Shown: positions 33,845-41,232 of the stretch, piece after piece
Position numbering within the stretch: the stretch's first letter is position 1
How the letters are laid out: each line of letters opens with the position of its first letter
Translations under genes and position numbers: made by a program
Assembly (NCBI GenBank): GCA_024234875.1
Contig: JACKNM010000004.1
Coordinates: 186,001 to 250,000, forward strand
Source of the DNA: Ectothiorhodospiraceae bacterium
GTDB taxonomy: Bacteria > Pseudomonadota > Gammaproteobacteria > HK1
Reading direction: 5' to 3'
Length of the DNA: 64,000 bases
Notes under the pieces: generated by a model
What the model was told of the DNA's origin: nothing
Database searches by the model: none
What the model saw: the letters and a program-made list of their open reading frames with translations, nothing else

Positions 33845-34630
33845 ATGCCCGGCCCCCTCCTGACCGACCGTACTGCCATCGTCACCGGCGCCGCGCGCGG
33901 CCTCGGGGAGGGTATCGCGCGCGCGTTCGCGGCGCACGGTTGCGCGGTCGGGCTGTTCAGCCGGGACCTCGCAAGCCTCGAATCGCTCGCCGCGGAGATC
34001 CGCGCTGAAGGTGGGAAGGCGCTTGCAGTCGCGGTCGATGTCACCGACGCGGCGGCGGTCGAGGCGGCAAGTGCGCGGGTCGCGGCCGAGCTCGGGCCGG
34101 TGGACATCCTGGTCAACAATGCGGCGATCGCGCCTTCGGCGCCGTTTCTGGAGATGTCGGACGCGATGCGTGATGCGGTGCTCGATACCAATGTCCGGGG
34201 GCCCTGGCACTGCACGCGGGCGGTGCTCGGGGGAATGGTCGAGCGGGGGTTCGGGCGGGTCATCAACATCTCGTCGGTGACCGGGCCGCTGGTGTCGGGG
34301 AAGGGGATGACGGCTTACGGGGCGTCGAAGGGGGCGCTCAGTGGGTTTACGCGCTCACTCGCGCTCGAGGTGGCGGAGCACGGCGTGACGGTGAACGCGA
34401 TCCTGCCGGGCTCGTTCGACACGCCGATGCTGCGCGCGCTGGCGGAGCCGCGAGGGTCGACGCCGGATGCCTACGTGCGCGAGCTGGGGGCGACGATTCC
34501 GGTCGGGCGGCTGGGGACCATCGAGGAGATGGGGGAGCTCGCCGCGTTCCTCGCGAGCGAGCATGCGCGTTACATCACGGGGGCGGAGATCGTGATGGAC
34601 GGGGGGAACGTGATTCAGGAGCACAAGTAG
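33845..34630 (+). CDS. short-chain dehydrogenase/reductase
   Basis: A 261-residue classical SDR. TGAARGLGEG binds the cofactor, NNAA follows near residue 90, and the catalytic residues are Ser in NISSVTG and YGASK (YxxxK). The ending ITGAEIVMDGGN is typical of FabG and gluconate 5-dehydrogenase-type members. It precedes the two TauD-type dioxygenase genes on the same strand but is separated from them by a repeat-filled gap of about 190 bases. It may act on the same pathway; the substrate is unknown. Confidence 0.9.
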   Translation: MPGPLLTDRTAIVTGAARGLGEGIARAFAAHGCAVGLFSRDLASLESLAAEIRAEGGKALAVAVDVTDAAAVEAASARVAAELGPVDILVNNAAIAPSAPFLEMSDAMRDAVLDTNVRGPWHCTRAVLGGMVERGFGRVINISSVTGPLVSGKGMTAYGASKGALSGFTRSLALEVAEHGVTVNAILPGSFDTPMLRALAEPRGSTPDAYVRELGATIPVGRLGTIEEMGELAAFLASEHARYITGAEIVMDGGNVIQEHK

Positions 34631-34658
34631 GGGTGGGCCTGGCGTTCCTTGGCGGCTT

Positions 34659-34738
34659 GGGGACAGGAGGCTTGGGGACAGGCACCGATTCTGTCGAATC
34701 GGAGCCAGTCCCCGGGGGCGGGGTCGGAGCCAGTCCCC
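34659..34738. repeat. family A palindromes between SDR and first TauD gene
   Basis: A perfect pairing unit lies at 34674-34713: GGGGACAGGCACC, a loop containing GATTC...GAATC, then GGAGCCAGTCCCC. An extra left arm, GGGGACAGG, precedes it at 34659 and an extra right arm lies at 34726-34738. This matches 9118-9152 and the copies at 36751-36865. Confidence 0.85.
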
Positions 34739-34818
34739 GCCGGTCGACTCGGCCGAGCGGGCTTGAGTCGGCCGCCCCGCCTGGGCGAGGCTAGCGTTCT
34801 GCCCAGGAGGCCCGATCG

Positions 34819-35715
34819 ATGCCGCTGACCATCCAGCCCGTCACCGAGACGTTCGTCGCCGAGGTCGGGGATGTGGATCTCTCCCGCCCGCTCGACGCGG
34901 CGACGGTCGAGACCATCCGCGATGCGTTCTGGCACTACGGGGTCCTGGTCTTTCCCGGGCAGCGCCTCGACGAGGAGAGCCACCTCGCGTTCGCCCGGCA
35001 TTTCGGGCCACTCGAGACCTCGATCGGGGTCTACCGGACGGACGTCGCGCCACGCATCCGCGAGGATCTCTCGGACATCTCGAACCTCGACCGTGACGGG
35101 CGGATCTGGGGCGCGGACAGTCGCATCCGCCGCTACAAGATGGGCACCCGGCTGTGGCACACCGACAGCTCGTTCAAGCACGCGCCGGCGCGGGCGTCGC
35201 TGCTCCACGCACGCAGCGTGGCGCCGGTCGGCGGGCACACGGAGTTCGCGGACGTCCGCGCCGCCTACGACGCGCTCGACGCGGAGATGCGGAACCGCAT
35301 CGAGGGGCTGGTGGCCGAGCACTCGGTATTCAACTCCCGCGCGCGCATCGGGTTCACGGACTTCATCGAGGACGAGCGGTCGAACCTGAAGCCCGTGTAC
35401 CAGGTGCTCGCGCGGACGATTCCGGAGTCGGGGCGCCGGGCGCTGTTCGTCGCCTCGCACGCCGGGCGCATCCACGGGATGGCCGACGACGAGGGCAAGG
35501 CACTGATCGACCGGCTGCTCGAGCACGCGACGCAGCGCCAGTTCGTCTACACCCACCGCTGGCGGGTGGGAGATCTGGTGATGTGGGACAACCGCGCCAC
35601 CCTGCACCGGGGTACGGACTACGACGATCTCCGCTGGCCGCGGGACATGCTGCGGGCGACGGTCTCGGATGAGGTGAACTCCTGTGAGCGGGAAGGAGTT
35701 GCGGTTCCGGGGTGA
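34819..35715 (+). CDS. TauD/TfdA-family Fe(II)/2-oxoglutarate dioxygenase (first of two)
   Basis: A 298-residue oxygenase of the TauD/TfdA family. The iron ligands are H114 and D116 in LWHTDSS and H263 in TLHRGTDYD. R275 or R279 (PRDMLRATV) would hold 2-oxoglutarate. Such enzymes couple oxidative decarboxylation of 2-oxoglutarate to hydroxylation and cleavage of, for example, sulfonates, phenoxyacetates or carnitine precursors. The paralogue at 35845 has the same length and the same residue numbering. The substrate is unknown; the SDR upstream and the CoA enzymes downstream hint at a carboxylic acid catabolic route. Confidence 0.92.
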   Translation: MPLTIQPVTETFVAEVGDVDLSRPLDAATVETIRDAFWHYGVLVFPGQRLDEESHLAFARHFGPLETSIGVYRTDVAPRIREDLSDISNLDRDGRIWGADSRIRRYKMGTRLWHTDSSFKHAPARASLLHARSVAPVGGHTEFADVRAAYDALDAEMRNRIEGLVAEHSVFNSRARIGFTDFIEDERSNLKPVYQVLARTIPESGRRALFVASHAGRIHGMADDEGKALIDRLLEHATQRQFVYTHRWRVGDLVMWDNRATLHRGTDYDDLRWPRDMLRATVSDEVNSCEREGVAVPG

Positions 35716-35730
35716 GGCGCGGGTGGGCGG

Positions 35731-35759
35731 GGGCTGGCTCGCGGAGCGTGCCGGTCCCC
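35731..35759. repeat. degenerate family A palindrome between the TauD genes
   Basis: GGGCTGGCTC...GTGCCGGTCCCC resembles the longer family A unit with several substitutions. It occupies the gap between the two paralogous dioxygenase genes. Confidence 0.55.
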
Positions 35760-35844
35760 GGGGGGCCGGCGGTATCGTTGCGGTGCCGCGGGGAACGTGA
35801 TCCAATGTGGGGCGTTTCGCTGGCGCCGCGCGAGGAGGTACCCG

Positions 35845-36741
35845 ATGGCGATCACCGTCCAGCCCGTCAATTCCGAGTTCGTCGCCGAGATCGGGGACGT
35901 CGATCTGTCCCGCCCGCTGGCGGCCGAGGACTGGGATGCCATCTATCAGGCCTTCGCCCGGTACTCGGTGCTGGTGTTCTGCGATCAGTCGCTCGACGAG
36001 GACCAGCACCTCGCCTTCGCGAAGCGGTTCGGGCCGATCGAGACCTCGATCGCGGTCCACCACACCGACACCAAGATGCGCATCCGCCCGGATCTGGTGG
36101 ACATCTCGAACCTCGACGCGGACGGCAAGATCTGGGGCAAGGACAGCCGCATCCGGATGCACGAGCTGGGCAACCGGCTGTGGCACACCGACAGCTCGTT
36201 CAAACGCATTCCGGCCCGCGCCTCGCTGCTCTATGCGCGATCGATTCCACCGGTCGGCGGGCGCACGGAGTTCGCCGATGCCCGCGCCGCCTATGACGCG
36301 CTGTCGGACGAGATGAAGGCCCGGATCGACGGGCTGGTGGCCGAGCACTCGATCTTCAACTCGCGCGCGCGGATCGGCTTTACCGACTTCCTGGAGGAGG
36401 AGCGGCGTAACCTGCCGCCGGTGCCGCAGACCCTGGTGCGCGTGCATCCGGACTCGGGCCGGAAGTCGATCTACGTCGCCTCCCACGCCGGGCGCATCCT
36501 CGGCATGCCGGAGGCCGAGGGCCGCGCACTGGTCGACGAGTTGCTCGAGCACGTCGCGAAGCGCCAGTTCGTCTACTCACACCGCTGGCGGGTGGGCGAC
36601 CTGGTGATGTGGGACAACCGTTGCGTGCTGCATCGGGCGACGGAGTACGACGATCTGCGCTACCCGCGCGACATGCTGCGCGCGACGGTCTCGGACGAGA
36701 TCAACTCGTGCGAGCGGGCAGGGGTGGCGGTTCCGGCGTAA
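35845..36741 (+). CDS. TauD/TfdA-family Fe(II)/2-oxoglutarate dioxygenase (second of two)
   Basis: A 298-residue paralogue of the preceding gene, aligned without gaps. H114 and D116 (LWHTDSSF), H263 (VLHRATEYD) and the arginine of PRDMLRATVSDE are conserved. Divergence is concentrated in residues 23-110 and 186-230, where substrate contacts lie in TauD/TfdA enzymes, so the two may handle different substrates. The ATG at 35845 follows GAGGAGG, a strong ribosome binding site. It is probably co-transcribed with the first copy. Confidence 0.92.
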   Translation: MAITVQPVNSEFVAEIGDVDLSRPLAAEDWDAIYQAFARYSVLVFCDQSLDEDQHLAFAKRFGPIETSIAVHHTDTKMRIRPDLVDISNLDADGKIWGKDSRIRMHELGNRLWHTDSSFKRIPARASLLYARSIPPVGGRTEFADARAAYDALSDEMKARIDGLVAEHSIFNSRARIGFTDFLEEERRNLPPVPQTLVRVHPDSGRKSIYVASHAGRILGMPEAEGRALVDELLEHVAKRQFVYSHRWRVGDLVMWDNRCVLHRATEYDDLRYPRDMLRATVSDEINSCERAGVAVPA

Positions 36742-36750
36742 GCGCCGGGC

Positions 36751-36865
36751 GGGGACTGGCTCGCGAAGCGTGCCTGTCCCCCTTCCCTGAGCTGGGCGGA
36801 GAGATGGAGACAGGCACCGCGCGGTGTGCGGAGCCAGTCCCCGCTGGAGCGCGGAGCCAGTCCCC
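36751..36865. repeat. cluster of family A palindromes after the TauD genes
   Basis: Two full units (36751-36782 and 36808-36842) and a half unit (36853-36865) lie in the gap to the convergent lyase gene. Arms are GGGGACTGGCTC/GTGCCTGTCCCC and GAGACAGGCACC/GGAGCCAGTCCCC. They may also act as a bidirectional terminator. Confidence 0.85.
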
Positions 36866-36875
36866 GAGCTGCGGA

Positions 36876-37778
36876 TCAGCGCGACGCTCTGGCCGCGATG
36901 CGGTCGGCTCTCGCCACCAGTCGCCGTGCGCGCTCGACCACCGGGATGTCGATCATCTTGCCGTCGAGCTCCCACGAGCCGCGCCCGGCCGCGGCGTGCT
37001 CGGCGTCGAGGGCGACGATCTTGCGCGCCTGCTCGACCGCCTTCGGATCCGGGGTGAAGCCCGCGTTCAACGCCGCGACGTTCCGAGGGTGGATGCACGA
37101 CGCGCCCTCCATGCCGAAGCGCGCCGAGTTGCGCACCACCGCGAGGAAGGCGTCGTCGTCGGTGTAGTCGGCGACGGTGCCGATGAGCCCCATCGGGGTC
37201 AGACCGGCGGCGCGGGCGGCGATGAGGGCGTGCTGCTTCGGGTAGAGATAGACCTCGGGGTCGGGGACGAAGCCGACGTCGAGCGCGAAGTCCTCGCCGC
37301 CGAGCACCACCGAGACGAGTCTCGGGTCGGCCTTGGCGATGGCGTGGAGCTGGAAGAACGCATCCGCGGTCTCGACCATCGCCACCAGCCGCGTGTGGCC
37401 GACGTCCATGCCCCGTCGCGCCTCGACCTCGCCCACGTGCTCGGCCAGCAGCCGCACGTGGTCCGCGCTCGCGACCTTCGGCAGCATCAGCGCCGTGACA
37501 CCGGAGCCGACCGCGTGCTCGATGTCGCGCGCGGCGAGGCCGAGCGGGCGGTTGATGCGCACCAGGACGTCCGCGCCCCCGCGCGAGACCTTCGCCGCCG
37601 CAGCCTCGACGAGGGTGCGCGCGGTGTCCTTCTCTGCCGGCGGGATGCTGTCCTCCAGATCGAGGATGATGCCGTCCGCGCCGCGCGCGTGGGCCTTGTC
37701 GACGAAGCGGTCGACGTTCACCGGCACGTAGAGGAGCGAGCGCCACACCGGCAGCTCGCGGGTCGTCGTCGCGTTCAT
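36876..37778 (-). CDS. CitE/HpcH-type CoA-ester lyase
   Basis: A 300-residue TIM-barrel lyase of the citrate lyase beta/malyl-CoA lyase family. SLLYVPVNVDRFVDKAHARGADGIILDLEDSIPP opens the barrel with the metal-binding acidic residues; VVLGGEDFALDVG and GMEGASCIHPRN complete the active site. Single-chain homologues cleave malyl-CoA, beta-methylmalyl-CoA or citramalyl-CoA. The CaiB/BaiF CoA-transferase gene 20 bases upstream on the same strand would make the CoA ester that this enzyme splits. Substrate specificity is inferred only. Confidence 0.9.
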   Translation of the reverse strand: MNATTTRELPVWRSLLYVPVNVDRFVDKAHARGADGIILDLEDSIPPAEKDTARTLVEAAAAKVSRGGADVLVRINRPLGLAARDIEHAVGSGVTALMLPKVASADHVRLLAEHVGEVEARRGMDVGHTRLVAMVETADAFFQLHAIAKADPRLVSVVLGGEDFALDVGFVPDPEVYLYPKQHALIAARAAGLTPMGLIGTVADYTDDDAFLAVVRNSARFGMEGASCIHPRNVAALNAGFTPDPKAVEQARKIVALDAEHAAAGRGSWELDGKMIDIPVVERARRLVARADRIAARASR

Positions 37779-37798
37779 CGCCGTCGTCCTCGAGGTGT

Positions 37799-39001
37799 TC
37801 AGATGATTCCGCGCGCGCGGAGATCGGCGACGTCGTAGCCGAGCCCGCCGAGGATCTCCTCGTTGTGCTCGCCGAGCTCCGGCGCCGGGCGGGTGAAGCC
37901 GCCGGGGGTCGCCGAGAGCCGCGGCACCACGTTGTGATGCGCCACCGTCCCGAGCTCGGCGTCGGGAAGGTCGACCAGGATCTCGCGCTCGACGAAGTGC
38001 GGGTCGGCACAGATCTGGGCGATGTCGTAGACCGGCGCCACGGTCACGCTCTCGCGGTCGAACACCGCCATGCACTCGTCGAGAGTGCGCTCGCCGATCC
38101 ATCCACCGACCGCGGCATCCACCAGGTCGCGATGCTTGATGCGGTCCTCGTTGGTGCGAAAGCGCGGGTCGTCGATCATGTCGGCGCGGCCGATGACGCG
38201 GAAGATGCGCTCGGCCATCGACTGCATCGAGCCCGACATCGCCAGCCACTTGCCGTCGCCGGTGCGGTAGACGTTGCGCGGCGAGGCGGTGGTCGAGCCG
38301 CTGCCGACGCGCTCGCGCACGCGGCCGGTGAGCTGATGCCAGGCGGCCTCGGCGCCCATGATCGAGAAGATCGGCTCGAGCAGGGAGAGGTCGACGACCT
38401 GCCCCGGAGCGCCGTCCATCTCGATCGCGCGCAACGCGATCATCACCGCCATCGCGCCCTGGATGCCGGCAATCATGTCGGCCATCGCGAGCGGCGGCAG
38501 CACCGGCTCGCGGTCGGCGAAGCCGTTACGGTAAGCGAATCCCGACATCGCCTCGACCAGCGTCCCGAAGCCCGGGCGATGCCGATACGGGCCGGTCTGA
38601 CCGAAGCCGGAGATCCGCACCACGATGAGCTTCGGGTTGCGCGCGAGCAGCACCTCGGGCGCGAGTCCCATCTCCTCCAGCGTCCCGGGGCGGAAGTTCT
38701 CGATCAGCACCCCTGCACCTTCGACCAGGCGCAGCAACACGTCCTTGCCCTCGGCCTCGCGCAGATTGAGGGTCACGCTCTTCTTGTTCCGCGCGTAGAC
38801 CTTCCAGCTCACCGGCACGCCCTGCGGGCGCCAGGCGCGCAGCGGGTCGCCCTTGTCGTGGGGCTCGATCTTCACCACCTCGGCGCCGTAGTCGGCGAGC
38901 TGGAGGCTCAGCATGTTGCCGGCGACCAGGCGCGAGAGGTCGAGCACGCGCAGCCCGTGGAGCGGACCGGTGCGCGCGGGATCGTAATCGAGGCGGTGCA
39001 T
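37799..39001 (-). CDS. CaiB/BaiF (family III) CoA-transferase
   Basis: A 400-residue CoA-transferase. LHGLRVLDLSRLVAGN and LADYGAEVVKIE open the fold. LIENFRPGTLEEMGL carries the family's catalytic-strand sequence; the nucleophilic aspartate is probably in PPLAMADMIAGIQ. It moves CoA between carboxylic acids (formyl-CoA:oxalate, carnitine or mesaconyl-CoA type). The gene is followed at 20 bases by the CitE-like lyase, a pairing seen in itaconate/citramalate and 3-hydroxypropionate-type pathways. The start at 39001 is where the recognisable protein begins. Confidence 0.92.
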   Translation of the reverse strand: MHRLDYDPARTGPLHGLRVLDLSRLVAGNMLSLQLADYGAEVVKIEPHDKGDPLRAWRPQGVPVSWKVYARNKKSVTLNLREAEGKDVLLRLVEGAGVLIENFRPGTLEEMGLAPEVLLARNPKLIVVRISGFGQTGPYRHRPGFGTLVEAMSGFAYRNGFADREPVLPPLAMADMIAGIQGAMAVMIALRAIEMDGAPGQVVDLSLLEPIFSIMGAEAAWHQLTGRVRERVGSGSTTASPRNVYRTGDGKWLAMSGSMQSMAERIFRVIGRADMIDDPRFRTNEDRIKHRDLVDAAVGGWIGERTLDECMAVFDRESVTVAPVYDIAQICADPHFVEREILVDLPDAELGTVAHHNVVPRLSATPGGFTRPAPELGEHNEEILGGLGYDVADLRARGII

Positions 39002-39177
39002 CGGGCTCGGTGATCCTCGCTCGGTAGGCGGCCGGGGCCGGCAGGATAGCGGGTTTCGGCATCTCGGGTCAGGAGCCTGGTCGGACCCGCGAGGGCGGCG
39101 CATCGTGTACGCTCGGCCCGGAATCGACGCACCGGTTCGACGTACCGCTTCGACGCACCGCGCCCGGCGCGCGAGGG

Positions 39178-41142
39178 ATGGCGGAGATGGCTCGATTGCG
39201 CCAGACGATTCGCCGCCGGCGCCGCGGACGCCGGCTGATCGCGGTGGTGCTCGCGGCACTGCTCGGGGGCTTCGTCCTCGTCGGCACCGAGCTCGGCCTG
39301 TGGCCGCTCGACACCGACCTCCTCACTGGCGACGGACCTGCGGCGGAAGCGCGGATGCCGCCCGCGCCTCGGCCGACACCGGCCCAACGACGCGCGGCGG
39401 AGGTGGCCGCGGCCACTGCGGCGGCCGAGGGGGCCGGCCTCCCGGAGCCCGACCTGCTGCCGGCGCCGAGCACCCTGGACACGCCAACTGCCGCCCCGCT
39501 GGTGGAGCCGTCGACGACCGCGACGACACCCGCGGTGGAGCGTGCGCCGTCGAGCGAGCCCACGGTCCCGGCGGCACAGGTCGAGGCGCCGGCGCGCGTC
39601 GAGACCGACCACTCGAGCGCCACCGACGTCGACCAACTGCTCGACGCGGCACGGGCGGGCGATGCCGGCGCGCAGTTCCGGCTCGGCGAGATCTACCGCG
39701 ACGGCATCGGGGTGCCGACCGAGCCGCCGCGCGCGCTCGCCTGGATGATGCAGGCGGCGGCGCGCGAGCACGCCGGCGCCACCGTCGAGCGCGACCGCCT
39801 GTGGGCAGCGCTCGACCAGGGCGAGCAGGTGCGCGCCGAGAGCCTGTCGCGCGACCTCGACGTGCCCTTCCCCGCCGGCTGGCTGCGCGACCCGGCGAGC
39901 GGCGCCGCGGTGTGGGCGCCCTCGTACTACCGCAACGGCACCTGGGGGATCGCCATCCAGGCCGAGTCGGTTCGCGACGGCCGCGTTCACGGCGCGGGCA
40001 CGGTCGCGCTCGAGGCCCACCTCTACGGACGCAGCGACCGCACCCACGAGGGCCGCTTCGTCGACGGCGTGATGCTCGACCCCGCGCTCGATGGCGTCGA
40101 CGTCACGCTGCTCGCGACCGACGAGGTGCGGATTCCGCTCGAGCGCCCCATCGACGCGCCGGCGTCGCTGGTCGAGATCTGGATGCTGAACCCGCTCGAC
40201 GGGCTCGCGGTCACCGCCTGCCCGCGACGACGCCCGACGGTCTACGCGTCGGTGGACGACGCGTTCGCGCGCAACGACGACTCGGCGGTGGAGGCGGTGG
40301 CGCGCAGCGCGCTCGCCGCGCATGCCGCGCGCTGCCCGCTCGACTCACGCGGCGACGTGGAGGTGAACGTCGTCCCCGAGCGGCATCACGCCGAGGTCCA
40401 CCGCGGCGACACGGTCTACCGCCCGCTACTGGCCGAGGTGCAGCTCTACGGGCCCGACGCATCGCCCACCAACTGGCAGGCGCGGGTGACCAATCACGCG
40501 CGCCGCGCCTGGGAGCAGGCCGAGCGCGAGGCGCAGCGACAGCGGGAGAAGGCGGAGCGCGCGCGCAAGCGGGCGGAGCAGGAGGCGGCGTCACTGACGC
40601 GAACCCTGCCCCTGGTGCGTGGCCTGACCATCGGCATGCGGCTCGACGAGGTCCGCGAGGTCCTCGGCGCGGACGTGGCCGACTGGAGCCCGCCGTGGGA
40701 TCCGAACCGGGAGCTGCCGGCGCACGCGAGCTACCGACAGGCGGTCCGCCTCACCGATGGCGCGAGTCTCGACCTCACGTTCGCTTCGGCCCAGAACGAC
40801 TCACGCCTGCTGGTGGTGGTCTTCGAGCAGCGGCTGCGCGACGGCCCGGATCCGGACGCGCTGCGCACCCAGCTCCGCGAGCGCTACGGTGCGGAGGACG
40901 AGGCGAGCGGCAGCGACACCTGGCTCACCTGGTGGCTCGCCGGCGGCACCGGCGAGGCGCGCTCGGCGTTCTTGCGCGCGCGCATCGGTGTCGACGCGCG
41001 CGCGGGCCGGGTCGACTACCTGCGGCTGGTGGTGAACGACTACGGCCTCGCGCGCCGCGACGAGGCGCAGGCGATCGAGGCCAAACGCGCGGCGCAGCGC
41101 GATCAGCGCGAGCGCGAGAAGTCGGACGCGGTGAAGTTCTGA
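39178..41142 (+). CDS. membrane-anchored protein with Sel1-like repeats
   Basis: A 654-residue protein. A basic N-terminus is followed by one transmembrane helix (about 20-38, VVLAALLGGFVLVGTELGL) and a Pro/Ala/Thr-rich linker. A Sel1/TPR-like pair of helices (about 145-190: AGDAGAQFRLGEIYRDGIGVPTEP) comes next, then a large beta-rich domain (about 215-455). A charged coiled coil (about 465-495, REAQRQREKAERARKRAEQE) and a C-terminal domain (LTIGMRLDEVREVLG and on) finish it. It is predicted to sit in the periplasm, anchored to the inner membrane. I do not recognise the family and no function can be given. It is convergent with the M50-SUKH gene. Confidence 0.75.
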   Translation: MAEMARLRQTIRRRRRGRRLIAVVLAALLGGFVLVGTELGLWPLDTDLLTGDGPAAEARMPPAPRPTPAQRRAAEVAAATAAAEGAGLPEPDLLPAPSTLDTPTAAPLVEPSTTATTPAVERAPSSEPTVPAAQVEAPARVETDHSSATDVDQLLDAARAGDAGAQFRLGEIYRDGIGVPTEPPRALAWMMQAAAREHAGATVERDRLWAALDQGEQVRAESLSRDLDVPFPAGWLRDPASGAAVWAPSYYRNGTWGIAIQAESVRDGRVHGAGTVALEAHLYGRSDRTHEGRFVDGVMLDPALDGVDVTLLATDEVRIPLERPIDAPASLVEIWMLNPLDGLAVTACPRRRPTVYASVDDAFARNDDSAVEAVARSALAAHAARCPLDSRGDVEVNVVPERHHAEVHRGDTVYRPLLAEVQLYGPDASPTNWQARVTNHARRAWEQAEREAQRQREKAERARKRAEQEAASLTRTLPLVRGLTIGMRLDEVREVLGADVADWSPPWDPNRELPAHASYRQAVRLTDGASLDLTFASAQNDSRLLVVVFEQRLRDGPDPDALRTQLRERYGAEDEASGSDTWLTWWLAGGTGEARSAFLRARIGVDARAGRVDYLRLVVNDYGLARRDEAQAIEAKRAAQRDQREREKSDAVKF

Positions 41143-41232
41143 GCGGCGATGGTGGACCGGCCTCGGTGCCGGGAGGCGCCACCGCACGACCACCGACCAG
41201 CCGACGTATCGGACACGCGTACACCATGGTCG

